A stretch of 64,000 bases of DNA from positions 1,302,001-1,366,000 of the forward strand of contig OZ287694.1 of the NCBI GenBank assembly GCA_965649825.1. Reading direction: 5' to 3'. Every line of letters starts with the position of its first letter. The stretch's first letter is position 1. Both the position numbers and the translations under genes were made by a program. The notes under the pieces were generated by a model that was not told the origin of the DNA, did not search any database, and was given only the letters and a program-made list of their open reading frames with translations. Shown here one piece after another: positions 1 to 13,441 of this stretch. Source of the DNA: Penicillus capitatus. Its lineage: Eukaryota > Chlorophyta.

Positions 1-226
1 GAACGGATCTCTCACCTTCTTGGGAACGGCGTTCAATCGCGTCGACGGCGTTGCGCCTCTTCGCTGTTTGGAAGCGTCCTTGACGCTGAGACTGAGTCCC
101 TTCTGCACGCTGGACGCCGACTGGAGCCACGAGACAGATCTCTCATGTCGGAGAACATTCGACGACGCACCATCGCTCGTAAGGCGAGAGAGGAGACGTT
201 GTGGTCTGGCCGCGAGCAAGGCAAAG

Positions 227-1310
<1,084 letters not shown>

Positions 1311-1378
1311 AAGTGCAGAGCTCAACGGATAGACCACTGGTGACACCTCTATTGTAACAGCGTGTCATCGGTGTCGTT

Positions 1379-2178
1379 TCAGAGGAAGAATCGTCCTAGA
1401 AGTCTCGGCACGGAGCACAGGGCGGCGAGAATGGCTCGCAGGATCCAGGGATTGGTGTAGAAGCTGAAGGCGCTGTAGCTCCACGACGCCGCGCGGTAGA
1501 TGAATGTGAGCCATCCCCACGTTGACTTAGCCTTGCTCTTCTTCAAATCCTGGGAACGATACAAGATGGTCACGCATTCGAAAGAGTGATCTCGCACTTT
1601 GCAGGCGGTCACGATGGCGTCCTGCAGCTCGTGAGGTCGAATCTGATGCGCCTCTGGACACGAGAGAATGCACTGAGCAATGGTCTCCACCAATCCCTCC
1701 ATCGCATCATCTTCGGTCACCCACACGAAACTCCCCTCGGAATCCTACACAACGATTCTGTTAGCGGCTTCTGTGTGCCAGGCACTAACTCCCCACGTCG
1801 TCCGCCGTCTCCTCTTCTTGCGATGTCGACGGTGGTGGATCGAGTTGGGAGGCGCGCTCCATGTCTTTTAGCCTTTCGAGAAATTCGGGACTCTGGAGCT
1901 TGTTCGTCAGCTGGTCGAAGAACTGCACGGTATCATGCCTCCATATCAAGCACCCAATCTGTCTGTCTGTCGTTCACCTTGTCGTCTGGTGTCTCTTCCT
2001 TTGACGATGGAACTTCTGGCTCCTCCGGCTGCGACGGCGAATGCACGTCCGCTGCCGAATGTTCGGTCTTCGAAGGGCGTTCGGCTTCTTCTCTCTCCGA
2101 GACAAGAGGTTTCTTGCCTTCAGACTCGTCCCTGTTCTCTGTCGGAGCCCAACGCCGAAGCCATTGAGATAAAGCCAT
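1379..2178 (-). CDS. Unknown protein with hydrophobic C-terminal tail
   Basis: Spliced from 1,978-2,178, 1,797-1,922 and 1,379-1,744, for about 230 residues. I do not recognise the family. The first exon is charged and low-complexity (rich in E, S, P, K) and begins MALSQWLRRW. The middle exon contains a predicted helix (VQFFDQLTNKLQSPEFL region). The last exon has a conserved-looking acidic/helical segment and ends in two hydrophobic stretches and a basic tail (LLGRFFL), suggesting membrane anchoring. The second intron is ambiguous. The donor GTGGGG keeps both copies in frame, whereas a donor four codons later works only in the right-hand copy, because this copy has an indel there. It is divergent from NSRP1, with only 52 nt between start codons. 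The paralogue is at 49,428-50,225. Confidence 0.65.
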
Positions 2179-2230
2179 CTTCTTTGCTGCTCGACTGTCA
2201 CGTCGATCGGTCTTCAAAAGTAAGACCACG

Positions 2231-3311
2231 ATGCCGGACAACGCAGAGAAGCCTTCGGCAGTCTTGATTGGATACAAGGGCGTCAAGTACGGTCTGCAGA
2301 AGGGCAAAGCGGTCTCGGCTCCGAAGCCCGCAGCGTTTGGCGACGACTCCTCTTCCGAAGACGAAGTGGAGGTCCAACTCAAGAAACAGCAGCAGCAGAA
2401 CCTCAAGGCTTCGAAAGTGACGACGGCACACGTTGCTGTGGGAAACGCGGTGGCTGTTCTCAGATAGCTGCGGCCCGTGCAGCAGCAGTGGCGGAGGACA
2501 GCACTGTCTATGAATACGATGCTGTGTACGATGACATCCAGCGCAGTCGGGAGGCGCCCAAGAGAAAGGAAGTGGAAGAGAGGAAACCCAAATACATCCA
2601 GGCACTCGTGCAGAAGGCAGAGATTCGAAAGAAGGAACAAGACATCGCCTACGAGCGACGACTGGTACCCTGATCGTCGTGCGTCTGCTCAAGGCGGGGA
2701 TCACTGTCTTAGTTAAAAGAGCGGAAGAAGGATGACCATCTCTACGACGAGAAGGAGGCGTTCCTGACCACTGCATACAAGAAGAAGCTCGAGGACGACA
2801 GATACTGGATCGAACGCGAGAGAAGAATGTGTGTTCCTCTCCGCGTACGGATGCTGACAGTTCGTTCGGTTCTTGGGACAGGGATGCGATAGAGGAGGCG
2901 GAGGATGTGACGAAGAGGTCGGATCTGACTGGGTTCTATCAGAATCTCGTCACGAAGAATGTTGCCTTTGCATCGAATCGGTTGGCCGAAGCCGAGGCCG
3001 AGGCACCATCGGAGCCACTGGTCGAGTCTGCAGACGCTGAACCTGCAGCCCACTCATCTGAATCCATTCCCGCGGCTGTCGCGGAAGAGAGTGTGAAGAT
3101 GCCACCATCGCCTGAGAGAAGAAAGCAAACCACACCATCGACAGAAGATACCCCTGTGAGTGATGGGCGCGCTTCGCCACACGATCCAATGGCTGGCCGT
3201 CGTAAACGAAGAAACGACGATGCCTCTATTGCTTCCGCGAGGGAGAGGTATCTTGCCAGAAAGCGCAGGACGCAAACAGGCACAAATTCTGCTGATGCAT
3301 CTGTTGGATGA
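2231..3311 (+). CDS. NSRP1 (CCDC55/DUF2040) splicing regulator homologue
   Basis: Exons 2,231-2,416, 2,464-2,664, 2,713-2,828 and 2,882-3,311 give 310 residues. NSRP1 is a nuclear-speckle protein that modulates alternative splicing in animals. The family core is visible: KYGLQKG near the N-terminus, then VAEDSTVYEYD, ERKPKYIQALVQKAEIRKKE, then DEKEAFLTTAYKKKLEDD, and finally DVTKRSDLTGFYQNLV. The C-terminus is an acidic/Ser-Pro region that ends basic (RKRRN, ARKRR), as expected for a nuclear protein. The last intron is best modelled at 53 nt, because a 32-nt alternative with the same donor is below the size seen elsewhere. The inverted copy at 48,294-49,374 has identical exon lengths, so both are presumably functional. 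It sits next to another splicing gene, RNF113. Confidence 0.9.
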
Positions 3312-4054
3312 ACTGCTTTGTAAGAGAACCTCTCTCCACTGATGACTGTCAATGATCGGACTCTGTACTCCTCGGCGATACACGCACCTTCCTTTCTTTC
3401 CTTCTCAGCTCGAGAGTGAACCGCGGGGGGCAGTCTTGCTATGAAGACCTACCGCATGCGCGTCGTATGATAGACTCTTTCATAGAACGGTTGAATGTTG
3501 CAGTTCTGCATCTGTGATGACAGTTTCTGCCAAGAAAAATCAACGATCGTCGCACATGGAGTTCTATACCATCTCTATTCTGGTAACGGTTTCAGTGAAT
3601 GTAGCCCAGATAGTGAAAGAGGTACTTTCGTCTCGGCAGCGCATCAATCATGACTGCCACCTCATAGAAAAGATAAAACCACCTTGACCTGTATGTGACA
3701 GGCAAGGCGTTGATCAAGCAAACTGTACTAAACGTGTGTAAGGAAACCCCAAATGAAGATTTCTGCGAACGAGATGTCAACAAACAGAAGAGTATACAAG
3801 TAAAGGTTTCAGACTGCTGTCAATGTCCTTGCCGATAGGCTGACGACATTTGGACATCATCGAGCACGGCATTCACAGAAACTTCCAAGCAGACGTAAAA
3901 CAGTCCCAGTTGTATTGTGCATCTAGCAAAGCACGCTGCCAAAAGAGTGAACCTCAACGTTGATGTACGAAAAAGATGTGTCTTTCTGGATTCCACACTA
4001 ACGGATGGCGCATGTATTGGACGAGATAATGCACTTGTGTAGTTCTGGCTTGTT
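3312..4054. other. Intergenic region, duplicated, no gene seen
   Basis: No convincing exon on either strand. The half next to NSRP1 (about 3,340-3,660) is closely similar, inverted, to 47,940-48,260, and more loosely to 25,590-25,740 in copy A. It separates the 3' ends of NSRP1 (+) and the WD40-TRP channel (-), so it should hold two transcript ends. Confidence 0.6.
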
Positions 4055-7000
4055 TCAGGAGGATTGGCTGTTTGGCTTTTCGCCGAGATTTGTTATCTCT
4101 TTCCTCAACTCCGCCACTTCTCTGTGGGTCATGCTTATCTGTTCGATTAGCCTCTCTTCATTCTTCTCTAGTTCAGACCGAAACTTCTTCGCCACTTCAA
4201 GAATCTTTCCCTCCCACGAATCGACCCTCTCGCTGTCGATGGGCTCAACTGGTACTAGGATGTGGAAGCATTTCTTTTGTGGCTTGACGAGAAGGTCAGA
4301 TGCATGACGCATGATCACAGGATGTTGCGGCACTGGATCAGGAAGCTTCGATCTCCACGTGGTTTTGCGACAGGCCTTCCTGTGAGCAGAGACATCATTC
4401 TGCCGAGACATAGAGCGATAGATATGGCCTACCAGATTTTTCCTGGGATTCCGTTCCATCCGTTACCGACCACAATCAGCTTCGCTCGGCATTTAATGAT
4501 CTCTGCTCTCTCGATGAACTTGATTTTGTCGTACGTGTCTCCCAGGATGGCGACTAGCAAACTCATCATGACAATTCCACAGACGAACAGAAATGTATTG
4601 AAAAACAGTGAACGGAAGACGTGATAGAAACTGTTAGAATCTTCAAGGATCTAAAATGAACAATGGAAAAGCGATCAGACAATAGACGCCTCACCTCCGG
4701 ATCGAATTGGCCTAGGGATGCGTGGAAGAGTGTCTCAAAGGACTTGAAGAAAGAACTGAAGTAACTCTTGTCATCGACTTTGAAAAAGTCAGAGAACAGG
4801 ATCAGAAATGAAATTCCGAATCCGACAATCGTCAATAATGCTAACAAGGTGAAGGGAATGATATCGAGGAAGACTTGCCGTATCATAGACACCATAGGGC
4901 CTGTCGCACTCAGTGGCTGCAGATAGAGCACGATCTGAAGGACGACGGTCAGTATGTATCAGAAGGTAGTGTCGTTTATGCTCACTGAAATCCAGCATGA
5001 CATGCATGCCAATGTAGCAAGGATTGGATCCCACGCTAGCGAATAACGTCTTCTCGAAATCATCAATGGCAATAAAAAGAACGGCTCTATAAAGAACGAG
5101 AGAATCCTACAGGGCACACCTGAGTTTGGACTTCGAAAGTTTGAGAAATCTGCAACCTTATCTGTGGAATAACACCAAAGATGTTCAAATAGAAAATGAT
5201 ACAAACACAGATAATGGCAAAACATCGTGTCTCTCGGGAAACTTTTTTGGATGCAGTGTGACATTCACTGCCATTTTCGCCGATGATTTCACAATCCATA
5301 TGTCCGGGTGGATATGCATCTTCGACAAGCACTTCTACCACACAGACAGAGAACAGAATGGTGGCGATCACGTGCAGCACTGCGCTAGTCAAAAACGCGT
5401 TCCTCAAAGAGGAATGCCACCTCCATTGGACCAATGCCTTGACAAAGGTGGATCCAAAGATCTCCACCGAAACTCCCTTCTGCATCAGATTTGCCAAGAA
5501 ACATCCCTTTCCACGATAAACGATGTCTTCCAGACAGAAGAACTTCGAAACCGCCATGATCTGCACCTCTTCTTCCCCTTTTCGGACGCTCTTCTTCAGA
5601 GCCTTACAGTGGCTTAGCCAGAGCGACTTGACCTCTTCACTGTTCGTTTCCGTCCAATCATCCATGGGATCCGTGACCATGGCAACAGGTTTCTCTTTCC
5701 AATTCTTTAACAGGCTCGCAGGGACTGGGAATCTTCCATAGTCGTAGAGGAGTTTGTCTTCAACGAGATAGTCACGTAAAAGCTGAGGAAAGACCTCCGA
5801 CAGCTTGTCTGTATGGACAGACAGAATTGCTGCTGTCTCGCTCACAGTCGTGCGCTTCTCCGCGAGCACCTCCATCACAAATGCAGCAACCTCCTTTGAT
5901 TTGTGGACGATGGACCATCCCAAGAGGTCGCCGTCTTCCCAGCAAAGGGTAAGGGACTTGCCTTCTTCGGCTGCAAGGTCCAGCAGCAGCTTCGCACAGT
6001 CGAATTTCTTGTGTATTACGACGTGATGGAAGAGATTCTTCCTTCCTTCTCGGCCGTATCCGAGCACAGAACAGCCGTGTTCAGAAATGAGCCTGCTTCG
6101 ACGACCGTTTGATTCTAGGCAGACAACAAGGGAGAGAGATTCTGACCTTTTTACGGTGTCGGCATCGATTTCGATTCCGAGCAAATCAATCAAGGCGGCA
6201 TCCGGGACTGAATGCTGCAGGTCGAGCAGAAAACGCATGCAGACAATCGACAAACGATCGATCTCGGACAGCACGTCTCGATCCCGTCGACTCTCCAGGT
6301 TAGCGCGGAACTGAGTGTTGAGTTCGAGGATCTGCTCAGGCGATGAGCCGGACGTGTCGTGCAGTTCCTTGGCTGGTGTCTCTAAAACGTGACAATGAAT
6401 CTCCGCCAGTGTCCTCGACTGAACTTACGGGAGATGTCGTAAATGACGAGGCGATCACTCGCACCGAAGCCGACGATGGCCCTCGTCTGGTCTCGATTCA
6501 TCCACAGAATCGCTTCGATGTCCAGTCTCAGATGACGCGGAACGTTGGACATGTACTCGGCTGTCATGTCTTCTCTCGAGGAGTTCAGCCGGAAGGACAC
6601 GGGTTTCTTCTTCAGAGGATCCAGCCCTACTGTGAGTGTTGTGCTATCCGTTGACAGGTGGATCGGAAAAGCTTCGATCAAAGACTCTACAAAGTATTCG
6701 ACGCCACAGGGATAGTGTAGATGGCCTCTGTTGACAGTGCGAAAGCCATGTTTCAAGTCGAGCACAGCGAACTCGCCATCCTCGAACACGACGATGGCCT
6801 TAGCGCCATCCGCCGTCGCTTTCATTCCCTTCAGCGGCAGACCAATGCTCGATTCGATCCAATGTGTGACAAGATCTTCTGGACGCTCGAATCGCACTCT
6901 TGCAATCAGGATGCCGTCGTGCTGGGCACTTGCGAATGCAAACTCCGTCTGACCGTTAGCCGAGCAGAAGATTCCACAACTGGCGTCATAAGATGATCTT

Positions 7001-9124
7001 GGAGGTGCCACTTCTGCAGTGGTCACCATTCTCCACTGAGTGTCGGCAGAAAAACTCTCAAAGTCTTGTATCTCTTTCGTCCGATAGATGCAAATCTTGC
7101 AACGTCCCTCCCGCAAAACAACAGCTACGGATTGTCTGTCTGGACTGAGAATCACGTGTGTGACATTCGATCCTTCGTAATCGCTGAGAATGCTGCGATG
7201 GCCAGTAAAAACACGCGCTTCAGCGAGAGGGGCAACTTCGGCCGTTATCTGTCTCTTCAGTGCGAAGCCTTCGGCCATCAACTGTCCAAACGCGACGCTG
7301 TCGTACTCCTCCATACGCCACAGGGCTGACAGCATCGCTTCAGTGGTTTCTTCTGCGCATTCGCGACCGCTTTGGAACTCGATTGGCGACGCCACTCGGA
7401 AGACCTCGATGGCTGTCCCGTTGTCCACAGCTACGAACTGACCCGTCGGATCGAACTCGGCCTTCGCCACTCGGATTCTGTCTTGAAAGGACAGAGGCAC
7501 TCTGCAGATCATTCTTCCGTCTCTGAGATCGTGAACGACACCATGCCTTCCATCCGCTTCGCACACGAACATTTTCTGCTCGTCTCGTGCGATGGCCACG
7601 TTTCCACTGTCGAGAAAACGAGCTACTAATGTCGACGCAATCGAGAACCATGGCATCTGCGTCTCCATCTGCGTCTCCAATTGGAACTCGATTGTCTCGT
7701 TTTTCAGATCCATGCAAAAGACTGTTGCTGTCTCTCCGCGGTTCCTGCCGTAGAACAGTAGCATCTTGGCCGAATGCGGCACATCGTTGTCCGAGAACAA
7801 ATGGGATCCACTCGTAAACAGCATCCGAGCATCGATCAGAATGCCACCGACCAGTGCATCGTATTCCTCCAGGGCTATCGAGATCGCGGGATCCTTCGTC
7901 TTCGCGCTGTCGTCGGTTGAGACCGCCTGTTCTGGGGTTGAACTTAATTCACTTGCGGTTCTATAGATGTAGACTCGATGCGTTGCCTCTTTCACATTCG
8001 ACCCCACGCCGTCCCATGTGAGCACAAAAGTCCCATCTCTGTCCATTCTGCCGCTGCTTCCGTCGAGAGAGCTCACACGCCAGTCGGATCTTTGGCGACG
8101 GATCTTGCGGAAGAGAACAATACAAGGCTCCTGCCCGGATGGCAGTCTTCGGTTTCCGACGACAAGGAGAGAATCGTTCCCGAAATCGGCATATGAATAC
8201 GTGAAGTCCGATCCGAAATACTCTGCAAAGGGCAGAGCCTCCCACACGCGCTCCTCGTCCGAAAGCACGGAGAGCACCAGCCCTTGTTCAGGCATTTCGG
8301 CCAGGTGAGCAAACGTCCTTCGCCTGTCGTCGTCGGAAACAAGAGCGACTTTCCTCGCATTCGACAGGTCCCAGTCATCAGAGAACACAGGATTGGCCCA
8401 TCGCTCCGATTCTCGTAGAACAAAGAAGCGATTCAACTCGCCGTTCAGCCCGATGCGGAAGACAGACATCGACAGATCTTCAAGGAAGACAATAAACCGC
8501 GAGGAGCTGTCAGCGCAGAAGCTGATGTTGATAACTCCCTGTCCTCTGGACACCATCCGGTTACACAGCTGAGAGAAACGCGTCGTTTCCCACACGCTAG
8601 ACAGCGTACGTCAGGCTCGCGATTTCTTGCTGAAGACGACGCACCTTAGGCATCTGCCGCTGCAGACCATGCATCGCTTTGCGTCGCTCGAGAAGACAAT
8701 GAAGGAAGAATCCCCGCCGTCTGAGAGACGACTGACGTCTAGATGAATCAGAGCAACGCGTTTCCCGCAGTCATTCTCCACTCGAGAACACGTCTGATTA
8801 CTTCCGCTCGACTCGCCTGCGACATTGGACAAGTGTCGATTCTTCCAGAAGATGGACAGTGTTTCTGAAAGGCTGACGTCCCACCTTCGTGGCAGTCGAC
8901 GGAGGTAAAGGTTTGCTTTCCTGCGTTTGTTTGGGTTGCCGCCAGAACAGGTTGACGCTTTCGAGCAAGATGTCTGTTCCGCTTTGAGACATCGACAAGT
9001 TGGACGTTGCGCGACATGTGAATAAAGCGTTCTCAGACTCGCGACGAACCTCTTGCTGTCGTTTAAGACTCTGAACCGAACGTTTTGCCAACTGATATTC
9101 GACTTCCTTAAAAAATGAGTTCAT
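4055..9124 (-). CDS. WD40/beta-propeller plus ankyrin-like plus TRP-type cation channel fusion (copy C)
   Basis: Nine exons: 8,802-9,124; 8,603-8,738; 6,429-8,568; 6,147-6,381; 5,157-6,092; 4,986-5,106; 4,695-4,934; 4,433-4,650; 4,055-4,379; about 1,557 residues. Residues about 154-866 look like a beta-propeller, with repeated strands ending in motifs such as VIEVFRV and LVIYDIS. The propeller exon is spliced through a strong donor (C|GTAAGT) in frame into a linker, then a region related to ankyrin-type repeats starting RLISEHG. The YGR/TDP/W module follows, then S1-S6. A pore loop (TLFHASLGQFDPE) precedes S6, which ends LVAILGDTYDKIK, typical of TRPV-like Ion_trans channels. The C-terminus has KCFHILVPVEP and coiled coil. 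Exon 2 to exon 3 needs a 34-nt intron, so the extreme N-terminus is uncertain; an ATG inside exon 3 is an alternative start. This copy has the best preserved 5' exon of the three. Confidence 0.78.
7654..7677. repeat. 12-bp tandem duplication inside the propeller exon of copy C
   Basis: The 12-mer CATCTGCGTCTC occurs twice in a row on the plus strand. It adds four residues (ETQM twice) to copy C that copies A and B lack. It keeps the frame. Confidence 0.85.
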
Positions 9125-9660
9125 TGTGAAAAGTGAGTGTTGTCAAGAATCTTGTGATACAATTGACACTCGTCAGGAATACGCATTATATAATTTCTAC
9201 CTGAATGAAATGTGTGTATCTGAACGTTGATTGTTTGTTGCTTTCTGCATGGCACGATGTCGTTAGATAAGCTCGCCTGATTCGTTGACGGCATGAGCTA
9301 CAAGGTTGCGTTCGAAGACGAGACGACAAGGATCGTTCGTTATTTAATTGTCGGATGTGTGATGGTCACTTTGTCACTAATGAGATTCCAAACGCGAGTG
9401 AGGAACGCTAACTTCCGTTCCTTAAATATTGGTCCTCAGAATACTCTTCATCCAGTTGATACGATTCTACAGTCGACAGGTGTCGGAGAACGAAAATACG
9501 AGCAAACGTATTGTTTGGCACACAGTTGTCTAGTGCCGACAGCGACGAGGGCGCACTCTGAATTGTTCACTCACACCTCGACACTCGTTTGTCAAAGAGC
9601 ACGGCGCTTGGGTTTTCCCTTCGTACGCTTGTTTGACAAACTACGTTTTCAGAAGAGCAA
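9125..9660. other. Divergent intergenic region between two channel genes
   Basis: It lies between the start of the WD40-TRP gene (-) and the start of the short channel (+), so it should contain both promoters. An inverted, partly degraded copy is at 41,730-42,275, including the shared stretch around 9,310-9,350. The open frame here (9,293-9,784 +) is not conserved and I do not consider it coding. Confidence 0.55.
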
Positions 9661-11838
9661 ATGGATAGCTCGGCATCGGACCTACCGTCGACGGAAGCCG
9701 TTGTGCCGGAGTCAACCACGAACAGCACAGAGCAGTTTGCGCATCGCCGTTCGCAGAGACCGCTCGTGTAACTGTGGCGCGTAGGTTAATTCCGACGCAC
9801 GAGCCGCAAATCGTCGACGCAGGGACGGCGTCAAGGAGGCCTTTGATCTTCGACGCGATTCTAAGGGGACTGTCCAGATTTGTGAGATGGATCTTTCCAT
9901 GCGGCGATGAGCTTGATACTCCCACAAACCTCACGCAGCAAGAAAATGAGCTCAGGCAGGCCATCGAGGAATCGGAGAGTGCGACCAAGGCCGCCTTGGA
10001 GAACTTGCTGAGAAGGAACTCGACCTTCAAGCACACCAGCAGCGTTCTGAGCTGGAATCTTCTGGCACTCGTCCACAAACACCCGACGCTCATCGGCGCG
10101 TTCTTGGCGAGCGACAAACTCTCCTTCGAGTACGGAGAGTTCTCTGTCCCCGTCTCCCTGTTCCGAGACGCAGACGGACAGCCGATCGCAATGATGGCAG
10201 ACGAGGAGCCAAGCGGCTGGGAGACGACAGACAGCGAGACAGCGAAGGCGTTCTGGATAGCAAAGTGCTCTGAGCATGAGAAAGCCCTGAAAGACACAAC
10301 GGGACCGCAGATCACAGTTGTTGCAAAGTTCGTCCGCCTCGACCAGAGTTTCACCAGACTCGCCCGACGCAAGAATGAAGGCGCTGTCTTTGGCATCAAC
10401 GCGGACGTGGTCTCGGTGCACTGCTCGAGGACGAACCTCCTGACGCTCCTCGCCACTGCCGATCTTCCGGTGGAGATCTTCAACTCTGAATCCCTGAAAA
10501 GCCTTGTCGCGTGGCGCTTCTACTCTCTCCGGAAGAGGTTCTGGTTCGTGTGCCTGTGGTATGTGTCCAAAGCAGTGATCTTCTCCGTCTTCGCAGCAGA
10601 GTACTGCCGCCTGTGGCGCGCGTCTTTGCTCCCGGGACGGATGTACCGGCTGTCGCTTTTTGTGGCAGCAGCGATGCCTGTGTGGACGACGTTTCGCTCC
10701 AGAATTCATGTCGTGAGGTAACAGCATCAGGCACAGATCTCGATCAACTTTGAGGACGCCATTCCGTTGCAGTAACATGATATTCGCGCCGCTGTTCGTC
10801 TATGTCGTCATCATGAATCGCTGCGATGAGCTCTCCGTTTTTCTGACTTCCATTCTCTGTATCATCCGATGGTTGCTGGTAGGTGCTTCGGCCGTGTCTC
10901 GACGGCTTCGTGGTTAGGAATCTAATGAGTGCGGTACTTACTGTGCCTAGGTCGTCGAGTGCCTTCGTCCTCTGGATCGCATAGGGCCCTTCATCTCGAT
11001 GGTTCGTTACTCGCTCTTTGATACGCTGCCATTCATCTTTTTGGGAACTGTGGTCTTGTTCGGGTTCTCTCTCGCATTCACCGTTCTGTCGAAAGGCGGA
11101 TACGTTAACTGTGATGGGTCCGAGTGTGAGAAGGAAGAAGAGTTTGCCACCATCCCGAACGCTTTCCAGACACTGTTTTACGCTTGTCTAGGAAATATCG
11201 AAGCAGAGGTGAGTCTGTGCCTGTCCTTGCTAAGTGAGCCTACCCCGTGTGCATTGCACCGCAGGTGTTTCAGTTTCAGGGCGGCTTCCTCTCGATCATG
11301 AGATCCATTCTGTTCGACGCCTTCGTCTTTGTCGGCGGAATCGTCCTCCTGAGCTTACTGGTCGCCATCTTGTCCGACACGTATGACAGAGTCAAGCTCA
11401 AAGAGAAGGCCGAGCTGACGAAGTGTCGTGCGCTGATGGCTGGGTGGCTATTGTTCACGCGTTCCATCCCAGCCGGTGACAAGTGGGTCACATCCTCCGC
11501 TTCGTTCTCTTCGGTCACTGTCTTTCAGGAACACCGGCTTCTGGCTGTCCAAGTGGCGCTGGCTGTTCAGCCGCTTCTTCTATGCGTTCCGTTTTTTTCT
11601 GCCACCGGTCCCGTCAGCGAGCAACAAGAAGTACTTCCACTATCTAGTCCCGAAAGACGCACCGAGCGACGACGAGGACAAACAATGGAAAGGGAGGATC
11701 CTGGAAGTCAAAAACTATATGAAAGAGTGGTGGGAGAAGTACGAAGACCGACTGGGGAATCTCGAGAAAAAGATGGACCTATTGCTCCAAAAACTGGAAT
11801 CGTTCAAACTATCCCGAGCGAGCTCTTCAAGCTACTAA
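9661..11838 (+). CDS. TRP-like cation channel without propeller
   Basis: Well-supported exons: 9,785-10,717, 10,773-10,878, 10,951-11,208, 11,265-11,482 and 11,529-11,838, all phase-consistent. An upstream exon starting at ATG 9,661 (MDSSASDLP) fits a phase-2 junction if it ends at 9,686, giving about 616 residues, but this first junction is tentative. The N-terminal half has the helical repeat region and the YGE/MADE/W module. The membrane part contains SMVRYSLFDTLPFIF (S5 start), a pore loop TLFYACLGNIEAE, and S6 ending LVAILSDTYDRVKLKEKAE. The tail has KKYFHYLVPKDAPSDDED and coiled coil. The family is TRP-like Ion_trans channels of the plasma or an organelle membrane. The inverted paralogue is at 39,347-41,729. 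It is convergent with the MFS gene at 12,032. Confidence 0.8.
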
Positions 11839-12031
11839 CGGCACGCATGACGCCGTTCTGCTTCGTTTCATTATTCTTCCCCTATCTTGTTGTTTATTGT
11901 TTATTATAGAAAACGGACAACCGTGCAATGGGATGTTTACAGGACCGATGTTTAGTGAGCTTTATTCACTTTGTTTTCGATAGGGCAGACACATGGGTTT
12001 CGATGTAGAAGGCTGTATATGATTAAGATTC

Positions 12032-13441
12032 TTAGACCATCCTGCTTCCAGCGGCATTTTCTTCCATCGCTTCTACAACGAACGGATCCCTCACAGAGAA
12101 AATCAGCAGAGCTGCAAGCAGATAGCCTCCGCCGGACACGGACATCGCCACTTCCGCTCCTGCGACGTCCATCAGTTTCCCAAAGGCGATGGGGGACACC
12201 ACCCCTCCAAGGGATGTCAGCAGATTGTACAGGGAGGAGGCCGTCGCTCGGACAGACACATCGCTCGTGGTGATCGCCAATCCAGTAACGTTCGAGAAAG
12301 TCAGTCCATCAGCCGTAATGGCGCAGATGAGCAACAGAAACCTCGACACGGCATACGAAGATGGAGTGTATGCCCATGCCACAAGAGTCATGCCAACGAT
12401 CCCGTAGAAGATCGATGCGAACAGAGAACGATTTCGGATTTTATAGCGACGGACCAGAAGACATGTCATTCCAGCGATTGAGTACGGGATGGCCGTCACG
12501 AGTCCTGCGACGATCGCGTTTCCCTTGTCCGATCCGCAACTCTCTTTGTCTTCCCCTCTGTCTTCGTCTTCTCCATAAAGCATATCGTTAACCAGTAACA
12601 TCGCCCAGAAAGCGACAACGTTGAAGATGGCAAAGTCGATGGCGACGCAAAGCGTACAGATTCTCCACGTTCCATTGGCAAAGATGAGTTTGACTTCCTG
12701 CCAGAACGAGACTTCGTGAACGTCAGGCAATGTGTCGCACTTCTGTGTGATCCATTCCTTCTCTTTCGCTTCCAGAAAGGGCGCTGTTTCAGGAGAAGCT
12801 GGCAGGAAGCAGTAGAGGACCAGCGAGAAGAAAATGGGCACCAGCCCCTCGACGACAAAGAGTAACCTCCATCGCTCAACGCCCGCATGTGTGCCCAGAC
12901 TCAACAGTCCTGCCGAGAAAGACGATGAGACGGGTATGGAGAAGTACACTGCTGAGATGATGGCGCCGTAGGCTCTTGTCAGATGATCCTCAGGATAAAA
13001 CAGAGAGATAATGTACCACACTGCTGGAAATACGCCTCCCTCTGCGACACCCAGCAATGCTTGCAAAACGTAGAACTGAGTCGCCGTTTGGATGAATCCC
13101 AAGGACAGTGCGACGCATCCCCATGAGAAAACGAGGAAGGCGAACCAAGTCGGTGCACCAAGGCGTTTGAGCATGACATTGCCGATAAGCTGTGTGGACA
13201 GAGTTCCAGCGTAGAGCAGACTGACGCCTCTGCCGTATTCTGCGTTGGTTAAGTGAAGCTCGGTGCAAAGGTCTTGTGCAGCAAAACTAACGCTGATTCG
13301 ATTCACGTAGGCAATTAGGATGACCAACACGAGCAGGAACAGAAATCGCCGGTCGAGTTTTCGAACGACCTTCGCAGCGAGGGTGACATCGACGACAGGG
13401 GGTCGTCTTTCCGATAGTAACGGCAGACTTCCTTCTTCCAT
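12032..13441 (-). CDS. MFS transporter, anion:cation symporter (ACS) type
   Basis: A single exon of 469 residues from the ATG at 13,441 (an open frame continues upstream without another ATG). Twelve hydrophobic segments are visible. ACS-family hallmarks are the TM1 sequence YVNRISVSFAAQDL, the loop 2-3 region LKRLGAPTWFAFLVFSWGC, the TM4 signature GVAEGGVFPAVWY, and the half-way loop FLPASPE...EKEWI. ACS members move organic anions such as allantoate, vitamins, phthalate or glucarate with cations; no substrate can be read here. The C-terminal part is copied as a decayed fragment at 38,815-39,115. It ends 194 nt from the convergent channel gene. Confidence 0.9.
   Translation of the reverse strand: MEEGSLPLLSERRPPVVDVTLAAKVVRKLDRRFLFLLVLVILIAYVNRISVSFAAQDLCTELHLTNAEYGRGVSLLYAGTLSTQLIGNVMLKRLGAPTWFAFLVFSWGCVALSLGFIQTATQFYVLQALLGVAEGGVFPAVWYIISLFYPEDHLTRAYGAIISAVYFSIPVSSSFSAGLLSLGTHAGVERWRLLFVVEGLVPIFFSLVLYCFLPASPETAPFLEAKEKEWITQKCDTLPDVHEVSFWQEVKLIFANGTWRICTLCVAIDFAIFNVVAFWAMLLVNDMLYGEDEDRGEDKESCGSDKGNAIVAGLVTAIPYSIAGMTCLLVRRYKIRNRSLFASIFYGIVGMTLVAWAYTPSSYAVSRFLLLICAITADGLTFSNVTGLAITTSDVSVRATASSLYNLLTSLGGVVSPIAFGKLMDVAGAEVAMSVSGGGYLLAALLIFSVRDPFVVEAMEENAAGSRMV

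Noticed and set aside
6721-8423. Many 60-125 codon frames antisense to or overlapping the propeller exon, repeated at 20,895-22,643 and 43,102-45,142
   Set aside because: They recur in all three copies only because the real exon on the other strand is conserved. They lack ATG-anchored, domain-like sequence.
9293-9784. 163-codon plus-strand frame upstream of the short channel
   Set aside because: The mirror sequence at 41,700-42,130 does not keep the frame, and it overlaps the real first exon.
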